35,707 nucleotides of DNA from Clostridiales bacterium UBA1742 (GTDB taxonomy: Bacteria > Bacillota > Clostridia > TANB77 > CAG-508): positions 1 through 35,707 of the forward strand of contig DCHW01000041.1 in the NCBI GenBank assembly GCA_002314935.1. The letters are read 5' to 3'. Positions 7,504 to 15,668 of this stretch are shown one piece after another. Below the pieces are notes generated by a model. The model was not told the DNA's origin. It saw only the letters and a list, made by a program, of their open reading frames with translations, and did no database searches. The position numbers and the translations under genes were made by a program. Position 1 is the first letter of the stretch. Every line of letters begins with the position of its first letter.

Positions 7504-8862
7504 TTAGTATATTTCTAATTGTTGTTTAAAATATTCATTAGTTTTAGTTGTATATAAATTTAAATTATTGTTTCTTTTTAAAATTTTTCTAACTTCCCAT
7601 AAACCAAGACCATGACTTTGTTTATTTTCTTTTCCTTTAGAAGTGTAACCTTTTTCAAAAATTCTGTCTGTATCTACATCTTTATTTGAATAAGTATTTT
7701 CTATTATAAATAATTGCCTATTTACTTTATCATCTTTTCTAATAGTTATATTTATTTGTTTATTACTACATTGCTTAGAAGCATCTATTGCATTATCTAA
7801 TAAAATACCAAGAACTCTTGTAAGTTCATAAGTTTTCATATTAATATTGTCCATATTCATAAATGCATCTATGCTAATATTAATTCCAAAGGTATTTGCT
7901 AAATGATATTTTTCTGTAAGAATACTATATACTGCTGGGTTATTAATAGTATCAGGATTTAAAACATCTAAAGTATTTATTTCTAAAGAATCTGGCAATA
8001 GGTCTTTATAATAACTTTGTAGACCTTCCATATTATTTGCTGTAATATATCCACCAAGAGCTTGCATTATATTTTGAAAATCGTGTTTAAAACCTCTAAT
8101 ATTATCATAAAGTATATTTAAAGTTTTGTTGTATAGTTGTTCTTCTTCGAGTTGTTTGGTAGTTAACTCTAGTTTGTTTGTTCTGATTAAACTATATATA
8201 CTGGTTAAAAAATATATAAATAAAACTATAATGCTCAATAAAGTAGTATAATTAGATAGAATTTGTCCATACAAAATTGATAGATATAATTGTAGTGAAA
8301 TTGAAATGGTTCCCAAAATTAAATTGATAAATATAAATTTTGAAAATTTTCTCTTGTTTTTTTCAAAGATTGGAATACTAATATTAAAAAAGTTAAAAAT
8401 TTTATATATTATAAATATAATGGCGTACATTATTAAAGAGCACAATATTTTTAGAATAGGAATTTTAAGTAAAAATTCTATTGTAATTTCTGGGAAAAGA
8501 TTGACAAGTATTTTATATAAAATTGAATTAATAATAACAAAAAATAGGTAAGGTATAATTTCTGCTAAAATTGATTTTAATATATTAGTTTTAAATATTA
8601 TATATACTAATATTGGACAAGCTAGTACATTTAAAAATGTATTATATGGTGTAGGTATAAAGTACATTGATATAATAGCAATTAATGAAAAAGAAAAAAC
8701 ATATAATAATTTTTGCTTTTTTGTTGAGCTAATTTTTAATATTGTTGTGAACAATAATGTAGTAACTAGTGATTCTATTAATGCTAGTGGGATACTAACA
8801 ATCTTTGTTAATATCTCATTTTCTGTCGTTAGTGCATTCCAAATTGTTTGAAAAATTTCCAT
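7504..8862 (-). CDS. agrC: AgrC-like quorum-sensing histidine kinase
   Basis: A 452-residue receptor kinase. The N-terminal half (to about residue 210) contains about six hydrophobic helices, the peptide-sensing membrane domain of AgrC-type receptors. A coiled linker follows, then the dimerisation helix with the phosphoacceptor His260 in FKHDFQNIMQ. A GHKL ATPase domain has the N box LLDNAIDAS and the G box HGLGLWEVRKIL. ATG 8862 is chosen over an in-frame ATG at 8886 because GGAGG lies 9 bases before it. The gene overlaps the end of agrA by 47 bases, so the two are co-transcribed. It probably senses the AgrD-derived peptide made by the convergent agrBD. Confidence 0.9.
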   Translation of the reverse strand: MEIFQTIWNALTTENEILTKIVSIPLALIESLVTTLLFTTILKISSTKKQKLLYVFSFSLIAIISMYFIPTPYNTFLNVLACPILVYIIFKTNILKSILAEIIPYLFFVIINSILYKILVNLFPEITIEFLLKIPILKILCSLIMYAIIFIIYKIFNFFNISIPIFEKNKRKFSKFIFINLILGTISISLQLYLSILYGQILSNYTTLLSIIVLFIYFLTSIYSLIRTNKLELTTKQLEEEQLYNKTLNILYDNIRGFKHDFQNIMQALGGYITANNMEGLQSYYKDLLPDSLEINTLDVLNPDTINNPAVYSILTEKYHLANTFGINISIDAFMNMDNINMKTYELTRVLGILLDNAIDASKQCSNKQINITIRKDDKVNRQLFIIENTYSNKDVDTDRIFEKGYTSKGKENKQSHGLGLWEVRKILKRNNNLNLYTTKTNEYFKQQLEIY

Positions 8863-9556
8863 TTTTAAAAACCTCCATGATTTCATTTTTATATTTAGCT
8901 CCTATAGAGCATTTTTGGTTATGATTAAATAGTATTGTGTTTGTATTTGAGTCTACATCATTAATGTTTTGAACATTTACAACAAAAGATTTATGACATC
9001 TTAAAAAATTAGTTGGAAGACTAGGCTGTATTTTGTTAAAAGAACTGTAAACTTCATATTCTCTGCTATTTGTACAAAATACTAACTTCATTCCATCTTT
9101 TTTTATATAGTTAATATCATCTTGTTTTATAATAGTTTTGTTATTGTTTAATTTAATAAATTTAGTTGGAGAACTATTAATATCATCAACTAATCTTAAA
9201 ATAGTTTCTTCTAATCTTTCTTCTACAATTGGTTTTGGTAGATAGTCAAAAGTTTTATATTTATATGCCATTAAAACATATTCCATATGTCCAGTAGAAA
9301 ATATTATATATGTATCTTTAGATTTCTTTCGAGCAATATTTGCAATATCACATCCAGTATATTTTGAATTTAAATTAATATCTAAAATTAATACATCTAT
9401 TGTGTTTTCAGTAATATATTTAATTAAATCTTGAGCATTGCATGAACTATAAACAACAGAAGCATTTAAATCGTTTTTTATAAAAATTGAATTAAGCATG
9501 GAATTTATTCTGTCTAAAACCGATTTATTATCATCACATATTACAAATTTTAACAT
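8816..9556 (-). CDS. agrA: AgrA-like LytTR response regulator
   Basis: A 246-residue regulator. The receiver domain (1 to about 125) has the acidic pair D8-D9, phosphoacceptor D59 (LILDINL), the S87 switch residue and K108 (YLPKP). A C-terminal LytTR DNA-binding domain (about 140-240) contains FLRCHKSFVVNVQNI, the family hallmark. In S. aureus AgrA this domain binds direct repeats upstream of its target promoters. AAGGAG precedes the ATG. It precedes and overlaps agrC on the minus strand, so the order is regulator first, kinase second, opposite to the staphylococcal agrBDCA order. Confidence 0.92.
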   Translation of the reverse strand: MLKFVICDDNKSVLDRINSMLNSIFIKNDLNASVVYSSCNAQDLIKYITENTIDVLILDINLNSKYTGCDIANIARKKSKDTYIIFSTGHMEYVLMAYKYKTFDYLPKPIVEERLEETILRLVDDINSSPTKFIKLNNNKTIIKQDDINYIKKDGMKLVFCTNSREYEVYSSFNKIQPSLPTNFLRCHKSFVVNVQNINDVDSNTNTILFNHNQKCSIGAKYKNEIMEVFKNGNFSNNLECTNDRK

Positions 9557-9800
9557 ATTTATCTCCTTGTAAATAGCTTATATGGGTAAAAATGACATAT
9601 ATTTCCTTATTTTTCCAGCAAACATTATTAAATATAACTTAAAAACAGAATATTGTCAATATTTCTAGAATAAAAATACATTATAAAGGTTAATATATAA
9701 CTATTATGTATATGTAAAAAATAAAGTGTAAAACTATTGTTTTTTAAACAAGAAATGATAATATGTAAAAAAATGCAAAAGATAATGGAGGAAATATTTT
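9557..9800. promoter_or_regulatory. Divergent control region between agrA and an unknown gene
   Basis: A 244-base noncoding gap that must carry promoters in both directions. The one clear element is a perfect inverted repeat, AATATTG-T-CAATATT (9649-9663), in the position expected for an operator. A possible -10 (GATAAT, 9757-9762) faces the unknown gene, but I see no convincing -35. I found no tandem 9-bp direct repeats that I would call AgrA boxes. Confidence 0.4.
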
Positions 9801-10454
9801 ATGAACATAATAGAAAAAATTAAAAATTTATTTAGGAGAAATAAAGATATACCCAAATTGGCAGAGCAAAACAATATTACAGAGAATTATCAAAATGAAT
9901 TTCGAGAAAATTTAAAAAATACAAGCAAAACATCAGAAGAAATTGAAGTAGAAGAAAAAAATACTGCAATAAATGCTGCATATATGTGTTTAGCTAAAAA
10001 AGCATTAGGATATGAAAAAGAATTTAATACAACAGATCATTTAGGAGAATCAATGTCAAAAACTTGTATTAGATTACAAGCAGAAGAAACATATAAAAAT
10101 TACGGACATGGGATTGAATTACCAACTGAAATAACAGATGAAGTTTTAAAAACATTTCAAATAATAGGTTGCAATTTTTCTCAAATTAGAAATAATGAAT
10201 CTAGTTATGGAAATCCTATAAATGAATTAATGAATGAAAAAAATTTAAAAATAATAGATTTAGAAAATATTTTATTAGAAAAGGGAAAAGATATAGCTAA
10301 TAGTACTATAGAAAATTTTAAAAATAATAAAGAGGGAATTGGTTTTTTATCATTTAACTTAGATTATGAAGCTACAAAAGCAAGAAAAACACTAGATAAT
10401 AGTATAAAAGAGGCTTTTGGTAAAGCTATTGAAAAAAATGAAATAACAAAATAA
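9801..10454 (+). CDS. Unknown protein divergent from agrA
   Basis: A 217-residue hydrophilic, mainly helical protein with no signal peptide or membrane helix. The N terminus (MNIIEKIKNLFRRNKDIPK) is amphipathic and basic and may contact membranes. The middle (about 55-130) has AINAAYMCLAKKALGYEKEF and a stretch with two Cys (C84, C119) that do not form a metal motif. I recognise no family. GGAGG lies 8 bases upstream of the ATG, and a terminator follows, so it is a single-gene unit. Its promoter region is shared with agrAC, which makes quorum control plausible but unproven. Confidence 0.8.
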   Translation: MNIIEKIKNLFRRNKDIPKLAEQNNITENYQNEFRENLKNTSKTSEEIEVEEKNTAINAAYMCLAKKALGYEKEFNTTDHLGESMSKTCIRLQAEETYKNYGHGIELPTEITDEVLKTFQIIGCNFSQIRNNESSYGNPINELMNEKNLKIIDLENILLEKGKDIANSTIENFKNNKEGIGFLSFNLDYEATKARKTLDNSIKEAFGKAIEKNEITK

Positions 10455-10464
10455 TTTTTATTGT

Positions 10465-10504
10465 AAAATGACTGGAATTTTAGTAATAAAATTCTAGTCA
10501 TTTT
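10465..10504 (+). terminator. Intrinsic terminator after the unknown gene
   Basis: Arms at 10465-10482 and 10487-10504 pair over 18 bp with one wobble around a GTAA loop. The T run continues to 10506. Confidence 0.88.
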
Positions 10505-10545
10505 TTATGTGTTTATTCATAGTATTAATTAAATGGAGGTATGTT

Positions 10546-11359
10546 ATGAATAATAAAAGAAGATTATATGCCTTAATTGGAATATTTACATGTATAATTT
10601 TTATATGTGCAATTGCTTTGAAAAATGATGATAATAAGAAGGTTATTAAAACTTCTTCAGCAAGCTTATCAAACAAAAAAATAGGTTGGGGAATTAAAAG
10701 AAATGATAATCATGAGCAACCCGACTTAGGAATGGAAAACAAAAAATTAATTGATACATATGAACGGAATAGCAATGGGAAATAATGAAGAAAAGTTTGT
10801 ATATTTAACTTTTGATGAAGGATATGAAGCAGGATATACATCTAAAATACTAGATATTTTAAAAGATAATAATGTTAAAGCTGCATTTTTTATAACAGGA
10901 CATTATTTTAATACTCAAATAGAATTAATTCAAAGAATGATAGATGAAGGACATATTGTAGGAAATCATACAGTTAATCATTATAGTATGCCAGATTTAA
11001 CAAGTGATAATTTAAAAAATGAAATAGTAAATTTACATCAGGCCATGTTTGAAAAATTAAACTACGAAATGAAATATTTAAGACCACCAATGGGAGAGTA
11101 TAGTGAAAAAACTTTAAAAGAAATAAGAAATTTAGGATATACAACTGTAATGTGGAGTTTTGCATATGATGATTGGGATGAAACAAAGCAAGGAAAAGAA
11201 GAATATGCAAAGGAAAAAATTTTATCAAATATTCATAATGGTGCTGTAATTTTGTTACATGCAAATTCTATAGATAATTGTAATATCTTAGATTACTGTA
11301 TAAAGGAAATAAAAAATCAAGGGTACGAATTTAAAACACTTGATGAGTTTAAAAGGTAA
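10546..11359 (+). CDS. pdaA: PdaA-type peptidoglycan N-acetylmuramic acid deacetylase, needs +1 shift
   Basis: PdaA removes the acetyl group from muramic acid for muramic-delta-lactam formation in spore cortex. From ATG 10546 (TGGAGG upstream) the product has a signal anchor (about 7-26), then GWGIKR and LIDTYE. Frame 0 then reads CGG and stops five codons later. Skipping the C at 10765 joins it to GIAMGNNEEKFVYLTFDEGYE and gives 270 residues. Catalytic features are D90 in YLTFDEGYE, H141 and H145 in GNHTVNH, RPPMGEYS, WSFAYDDWD and LLHANS, the full PdaA pattern. Without the shift the catalytic domain has no start with a ribosome site and no export signal. It is immediately followed by the spore genes yqfC and yqfD. 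Confidence 0.88.
10765..10767 (+). other. +1 frameshift site at CGG in pdaA
   Basis: Codon 74 in the start frame is CGG (context TAT GAA CGG AAT). Reading GAA-(C)-GGA-ATA joins the signal-anchor part to the deacetylase domain (TYE-GIAMG). Frame 0 ends at TAA five codons later. Confidence 0.8.
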
Positions 11360-11374
11360 AGGCTGTGGTTTGAA

Positions 11375-11654
11375 TTGAAAAAAACTGAAGGAAGATTAAA
11401 TAGACTTTTTGAATTGCCAAAGGAAATTCAAAATGGAAATACAAAAGTTATAATAAATTCTTTTGAAGAAATGTTAATTGAAAATTACAAGGGAGTATTG
11501 GAATATGAAGAATTTTATATGAAAATAAAAACAGAATTAGGAATTATAAATATAAATGGATTTAATTTAGGCGTTGAACAGATTACAGAAGATGATATTA
11601 TTGTAAAACGGGAAAATAGAAAGTTTAGATATAGAACGAGCAGTGGAGGAATAG
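11375..11654 (+). CDS. yqfC: Sporulation protein YqfC, needs +1 shift
   Basis: The product contains FELPKEI, then an IENYKGVLEY / ELGIININGFNLGVEQIT pattern typical of YqfC, a small protein required for sporulation in Bacillus. In frame 0 the ORF runs straight into yqfD and looks like a 489-residue fusion. At CGG 11609, skipping the C gives IIVK-GKIESLDIERAVEE and a stop at 11652-11654, yielding 92 residues. This is the usual YqfC length and its usual ending (an I-x-G-x-I-x-S/x-I motif). The start is TTG 11375, with only a poor ribosome site, so the N-terminal residue is less certain. It is 16 bases after pdaA. Confidence 0.82.
11609..11611 (+). other. +1 frameshift site at CGG in yqfC
   Basis: Codon 79 is CGG (context GTA AAA CGG GAA). 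Reading AAA-(C)-GGG-AAA produces the family C terminus and a TAG stop just before the yqfD start. This case needs no rescue of a stop codon: frame 0 is open for another 411 codons, so it cannot be explained as decay of a pseudogene. Confidence 0.8.
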
Positions 11655-11659
11655 AACAA

Positions 11660-12844
11660 GTGATTATAAAAATAGTATTAAATTATATATTAGGATATGT
11701 AAATATAAAGGTAGAAAGTTTTTTTGTTGAACGATTTGTAAATATGTGTATAAGCAAAAGAATTTTATTATGGAATATAAAAAGAAAAAAATCAACAATT
11801 TTATATGCAAATATTGGAATAAAAGATTATAAAAGATTAAAAGGGGTAGCTAGAAAAACGCAATCTAAAATTAATATAGAGAGTAAAAAGGGACTACCAT
11901 TTTTTATGCATAAATATAGAAAAAGAAAAATTTATATTGTACTACTTGGAATAATTGTTTCTGGAATAATTACATTATCAAATTTTGTATGGAATATACA
12001 AATAATTGGAAATGAAAATATTTCAAATAAAGAAATATTAGAAAGTTTAGAACAAGAAGGATTAAAAATTGGTATTTTAAAAAATAAGGTAAATATATAT
12101 TCAATAATAAATAGAGTTAGATTAAATAGGAGTGATATTGCGTGGATGGGGATAAACATAAAAGGAACAAACGCAATAGTAAATATACAAGAATCAATTA
12201 AAGCCCCAGAGGTAATTAATGAAAGTGAATATTGCAATATTGTTGCTAACAAGACAGGATTAATTACAAAAATTAATGTGCAAAATGGAACTGCAATGGT
12301 TTCTGAAGGTGATATAGTAAAAGAAGGTGATGTTTTAGTTTCTGGTTATATAGAAGGAAAATATACTGGAATAAGATATGTTCATGCTTCTGCAGAAATA
12401 GAAGCAAGGGTTTGGTATTCAAAAAAGGAAAAACAACTATTAAATCAAACAATAAAAACAGAAACTGGAGCTACGGAAAAAAAGTATTCATTAAATTTTA
12501 ATAATTTTAAAATAAATTTGTATAAAACACTTTCAAAATTTAAAAATTATGATACAATAAGTGAGGAGAAAAAATTAGTATTGTTTTCTAATTTTTATTT
12601 ACCAATAAAAATTGAAAAAATTACTAATTATGAATATGAATTTCAAGACATAATGTATACGGAAGAAGAACTTAAACAAAAGTTAGAAAAAAAGTTAAAA
12701 GAAGAATTGCAAGATGAAATACAAGACAAAGATAATATTGTAAACATACAAACAAATACGTATAACGAAGAAGGTTATATAGAAGTAGAAGTCATATATG
12801 AAGTGCTTGAAAACATAGGGAATAAGGACAAAATAATATTCTAA
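11660..12844 (+). CDS. yqfD: Sporulation protein YqfD
   Basis: A 394-residue protein of the YqfD family, needed at a late sporulation stage in Bacillus. The N terminus GYVNIKVESFFVERFVNMC and LLWNIKRKKS, then RKTQSKINIESKKGLPFF, matches the family start. One membrane helix is at about 95-115, and a large extracytoplasmic part follows. GTG 11660 is chosen as start because GGAGG lies 10 bases upstream and homology begins exactly there. The start is 5 bases after the yqfC stop. The end is a charged coiled region with repeated EE/KK (about 330-360). The gene is often mis-called as part of a YqfC-YqfD fusion if the upstream CGG is read as Arg. Confidence 0.88.
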   Translation: MIIKIVLNYILGYVNIKVESFFVERFVNMCISKRILLWNIKRKKSTILYANIGIKDYKRLKGVARKTQSKINIESKKGLPFFMHKYRKRKIYIVLLGIIVSGIITLSNFVWNIQIIGNENISNKEILESLEQEGLKIGILKNKVNIYSIINRVRLNRSDIAWMGINIKGTNAIVNIQESIKAPEVINESEYCNIVANKTGLITKINVQNGTAMVSEGDIVKEGDVLVSGYIEGKYTGIRYVHASAEIEARVWYSKKEKQLLNQTIKTETGATEKKYSLNFNNFKINLYKTLSKFKNYDTISEEKKLVLFSNFYLPIKIEKITNYEYEFQDIMYTEEELKQKLEKKLKEELQDEIQDKDNIVNIQTNTYNEEGYIEVEVIYEVLENIGNKDKIIF

Positions 12845-12862
12845 AGATGGATAGGTGGTAAT

Positions 12863-14086
12863 ATGGAACAAAGAAGTTTAAAAGTTTTAGACACAAACAA
12901 AACATTTTTTTCAAAAATAACTAGCACTATAACGAAGATACTTATACCAACAAAAGTTGGAGTTAATGGAATGATGATTTCTATAAAAAGAAATAATCTA
13001 ATTAAAGCATATAATAATTATAATATTGCAGTAAAAGAAAATAGTGAAGCAAAGAAAGAAGCTTTATCCAAAAAATATGAAGAGGCATTTGCTTTGTATT
13101 TAGAAGCTATAGATAAATATATTTTAGATTCAGTATATAAAAAAGTAAAAAATGAAACTGCTTCTGGGTTTGAAAAAGAGGCTCTTTCAAAATACTATAT
13201 GATAGTTAGTTTAAAAGATAAACAATATTCAGAATACAAATATAAAAAGCAAGAATATTTATTAAATATTGATTATAAAACTATTGAAGCAACAGGAAAA
13301 GAATCAACATTAGAAAAGTATAATCCTTTTTATGTAGAAAAAATGGATGTTTTGTATAAGGGATTATTGAAAAATTATTCAATTCAATTAGCTGATAACA
13401 TAAATGCTGGTAGAGATAATATTGATGAAATATATACAAAAATATTTAAAACCCTAGAGGATTATGTTTCGGATATATTGCCGATAAAAATAAGTATAGA
13501 TAAAAAACAAACATATAAGTCAATAGCAGAAGATATAGATAAATATGAAATTGTAACATTAGGCAAGTTGGCAGATAGAGATATAATAAAGAAAAAAATG
13601 ATATTATTAGGAATAAGTAGAAGCATATTTACACACAGCCTTCCTTTAGTTGCTGCTGAACAGAGTTATATACAATTAATAAAAGAAACTAGAAAATTAA
13701 TTTTAAATCAAAAAAATAAAACCCAAAAAAATATGGCATTTGATTTATTGATAGAGTTAATAGAAGAATATAATATAAAACTATTATCAACTAAAGTATA
13801 TTGGGACAAGCCAATAGAAAAAGAAGAGTATAAGAAATTCTGGAAAAAATATAATGAGATAGAAGCTTTAACCTCTGCAGACAAAGCAAAACAAAAGCAA
13901 ATACTATTTTTAAAAAATGATTTAATAAAATTAAATAAAAAATCAAATAAATATATTCAAGAAATAAAAGCAATAAAATCAAAATTGGTTGAATTAGGTG
14001 CAATGAAAAATATTAAAAACACATATATATCAGTAAATTTATATAAATCAACAGGAATGAAAATTAGTAAAAAAATAGAAGCATAG
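12863..14086 (+). CDS. Unknown helical protein in the usual phoH position
   Basis: A 407-residue protein with no signal peptide and no clear membrane helix. It is Lys/Glu/Ile-rich and almost wholly helical by composition. I recognise no domain; in particular there is no Walker A motif, so it is not PhoH. Its neighbours (yqfD upstream, ybeY 12 bases downstream) are those that normally flank phoH in Firmicutes. The start has AGGTGG upstream. The coding signal is strong, with no breaks. It may be a lineage-specific insertion into the cluster, but function cannot be inferred. Confidence 0.8.
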   Translation: MEQRSLKVLDTNKTFFSKITSTITKILIPTKVGVNGMMISIKRNNLIKAYNNYNIAVKENSEAKKEALSKKYEEAFALYLEAIDKYILDSVYKKVKNETASGFEKEALSKYYMIVSLKDKQYSEYKYKKQEYLLNIDYKTIEATGKESTLEKYNPFYVEKMDVLYKGLLKNYSIQLADNINAGRDNIDEIYTKIFKTLEDYVSDILPIKISIDKKQTYKSIAEDIDKYEIVTLGKLADRDIIKKKMILLGISRSIFTHSLPLVAAEQSYIQLIKETRKLILNQKNKTQKNMAFDLLIELIEEYNIKLLSTKVYWDKPIEKEEYKKFWKKYNEIEALTSADKAKQKQILFLKNDLIKLNKKSNKYIQEIKAIKSKLVELGAMKNIKNTYISVNLYKSTGMKISKKIEA

Positions 14087-14098
14087 AAAGGAAATAAA

Positions 14099-14563
14099 AT
14101 GGAGGTATCAGAGGTAACTTTTTTGGATATAGAAGAAAACAAAGAATATACAAATCTTGCAAATATTGTTCTAAATAAATGTTTTGAAATTGAAAATTTA
14201 AATTCGAAAAACATATATGTAAATGTAGTTTTAACTAATCCACAAAACATTCAAGAATTAAATAAAATTCATAGAAATATAGACAAGCCTACAGATGTAT
14301 TATCTTTTCCAATGTTTGAAAAAGAAGAAATTGAAGAATTAGATAGTGAAGTGGAAGATGTTTTAGGAGATATAGTAATATCAATTGAAAAGGTAAAAGA
14401 ACAAGCAGTAGAATATGAACACAGTTTTACAAGAGAACTTGCATATATGTTAGTTCATGGGTTTTATCATTTAATGGGATATGATCATATGAATGAAGAA
14501 GAAAAAGTAGTAATGAGAGAAAAAGAAGAAAATATTTTAAGTCAACTTAAGATAAAAGATTAA
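14099..14563 (+). CDS. ybeY: Endoribonuclease YbeY
   Basis: A 154-residue metal-dependent endoribonuclease used in 16S rRNA maturation and ribosome quality control. The zinc-binding signature HGFYHLMGYDH gives H120, H124 and H130. NKIHRNIDKPTDVLSFP (about 55-71) is the other family motif. Length is typical. The start ATG has AAAGGA upstream. It lies in the conserved order yqfD - (phoH position) - ybeY - era. Confidence 0.95.
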   Translation: MEVSEVTFLDIEENKEYTNLANIVLNKCFEIENLNSKNIYVNVVLTNPQNIQELNKIHRNIDKPTDVLSFPMFEKEEIEELDSEVEDVLGDIVISIEKVKEQAVEYEHSFTRELAYMLVHGFYHLMGYDHMNEEEKVVMREKEENILSQLKIKD

Positions 14564-14588
14564 TTTATAAAAGAAGGGATGAATTAGT

Positions 14589-15659
14589 ATGAGTAGAAAA
14601 AATTCAAACAAAGGTAATGGAAAAAGTAAAAAGGGAACGACAATTTTAATTATTGTATTAGCAATTGTAGTAATTATTGCTGGAGTATTAGCGGTAATGA
14701 AATTTATGAATAAAGGAACAACAGAGGTTGTGGCAGAAGAACAAAAAGAGCAAGAACCTGTAAAAAAATTACAAATAGTTGATGAAGATTCAACTTCAAG
14801 ACCATATGCTGTTATGATAAACAATAATCATGAAGCTTGGCCACAATGCGGACTTCAAGATGCATATTTGGTATATGAAATTATTACAGAAGGTGGAATA
14901 ACAAGAATGATGGCATTATTTAAAGATGCTGATACTGCAAAAATTGGATCAATTAGAAGTGCTAGACATTATTTTTTGGATTATGTGCAAGAAAATGATG
15001 CAATATTTATTCATTGGGGAGGAAGCGATAGGGCATATTCTGAAATAAGTTCAAGAGGTATTAATGATTTAGATGGAATTGCATTAGAAGGATCTGTATT
15101 TTTTAGAGATAAGACATTAAAAAGAGATTTAGAGCATACTGGTTTTACAAGCATAGAAAATGTAAAAGAATATGCAGAAAATAAAGGATATACAAGAGAT
15201 ACAAAAAATGATTTATTACTTAACTATAGTGTTGATGAAATAGATTTAAGTACAATTGAAAATGCTGAAATTGCAAATAATATAACAATAAAATATTCAG
15301 ACTATCATACAACAAGTTATGAATACGATGAAGAAAATAAAGTTTATTTAAGAAGTATGAGTGGACAAAAAAATGTTGACTTGGTAACAGGAGAACAATA
15401 TACTGCTAAAAATATAATTACATATAAAGTTAAAAATTATAGCTTTGATAGTTATGGTAGACAAGAGCTAGAAAACATTGGATCTGGAACAGGATATTAT
15501 ATTACAGATGGATATGCTATTCCAATTACTTGGGAAAAACAATCACATGCAGGACAAACTGTATATAAATATGAAAATGGTGAAGAAATAGATGTAAATG
15601 ATGGAAATACATTTATACAAATATGCCCAGTTAATGGAAATATAACAATTGCAGAATAG
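14589..15659 (+). CDS. DUF3048 (YerB-like) membrane-anchored protein
   Basis: A 356-residue protein with a basic N terminus and a membrane anchor (about 18-39, TILIIVLAIVVIIAGVLAV), so the rest lies outside the membrane. There is no lipobox. The external domain carries RPYAVMINNNHEAWPQCGL, then YEIITEGGITRMMALF, IGSIRSARHYFLDY and HWGGSDRAY, the DUF3048/YerB signature. Function is unknown in the family. AGAAGGGATG precedes the ATG. It lies between ybeY and era, where many genomes have dgkA and cdd, so it is an accessory member of this cluster. Its CGG trinucleotide at 14849-14851 is out of frame (TGC GGA) and the frame continues normally. Confidence 0.88.
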   Translation: MSRKNSNKGNGKSKKGTTILIIVLAIVVIIAGVLAVMKFMNKGTTEVVAEEQKEQEPVKKLQIVDEDSTSRPYAVMINNNHEAWPQCGLQDAYLVYEIITEGGITRMMALFKDADTAKIGSIRSARHYFLDYVQENDAIFIHWGGSDRAYSEISSRGINDLDGIALEGSVFFRDKTLKRDLEHTGFTSIENVKEYAENKGYTRDTKNDLLLNYSVDEIDLSTIENAEIANNITIKYSDYHTTSYEYDEENKVYLRSMSGQKNVDLVTGEQYTAKNIITYKVKNYSFDSYGRQELENIGSGTGYYITDGYAIPITWEKQSHAGQTVYKYENGEEIDVNDGNTFIQICPVNGNITIAE

Positions 15660-15668
15660 GAGGAGACT

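Noticed and set aside
11375..12844. A 489-residue YqfC-YqfD fusion protein
   Set aside because: The linker sequence fits neither family, whereas the +1 step at CGG gives a normal YqfC end and a yqfD start with a ribosome site.
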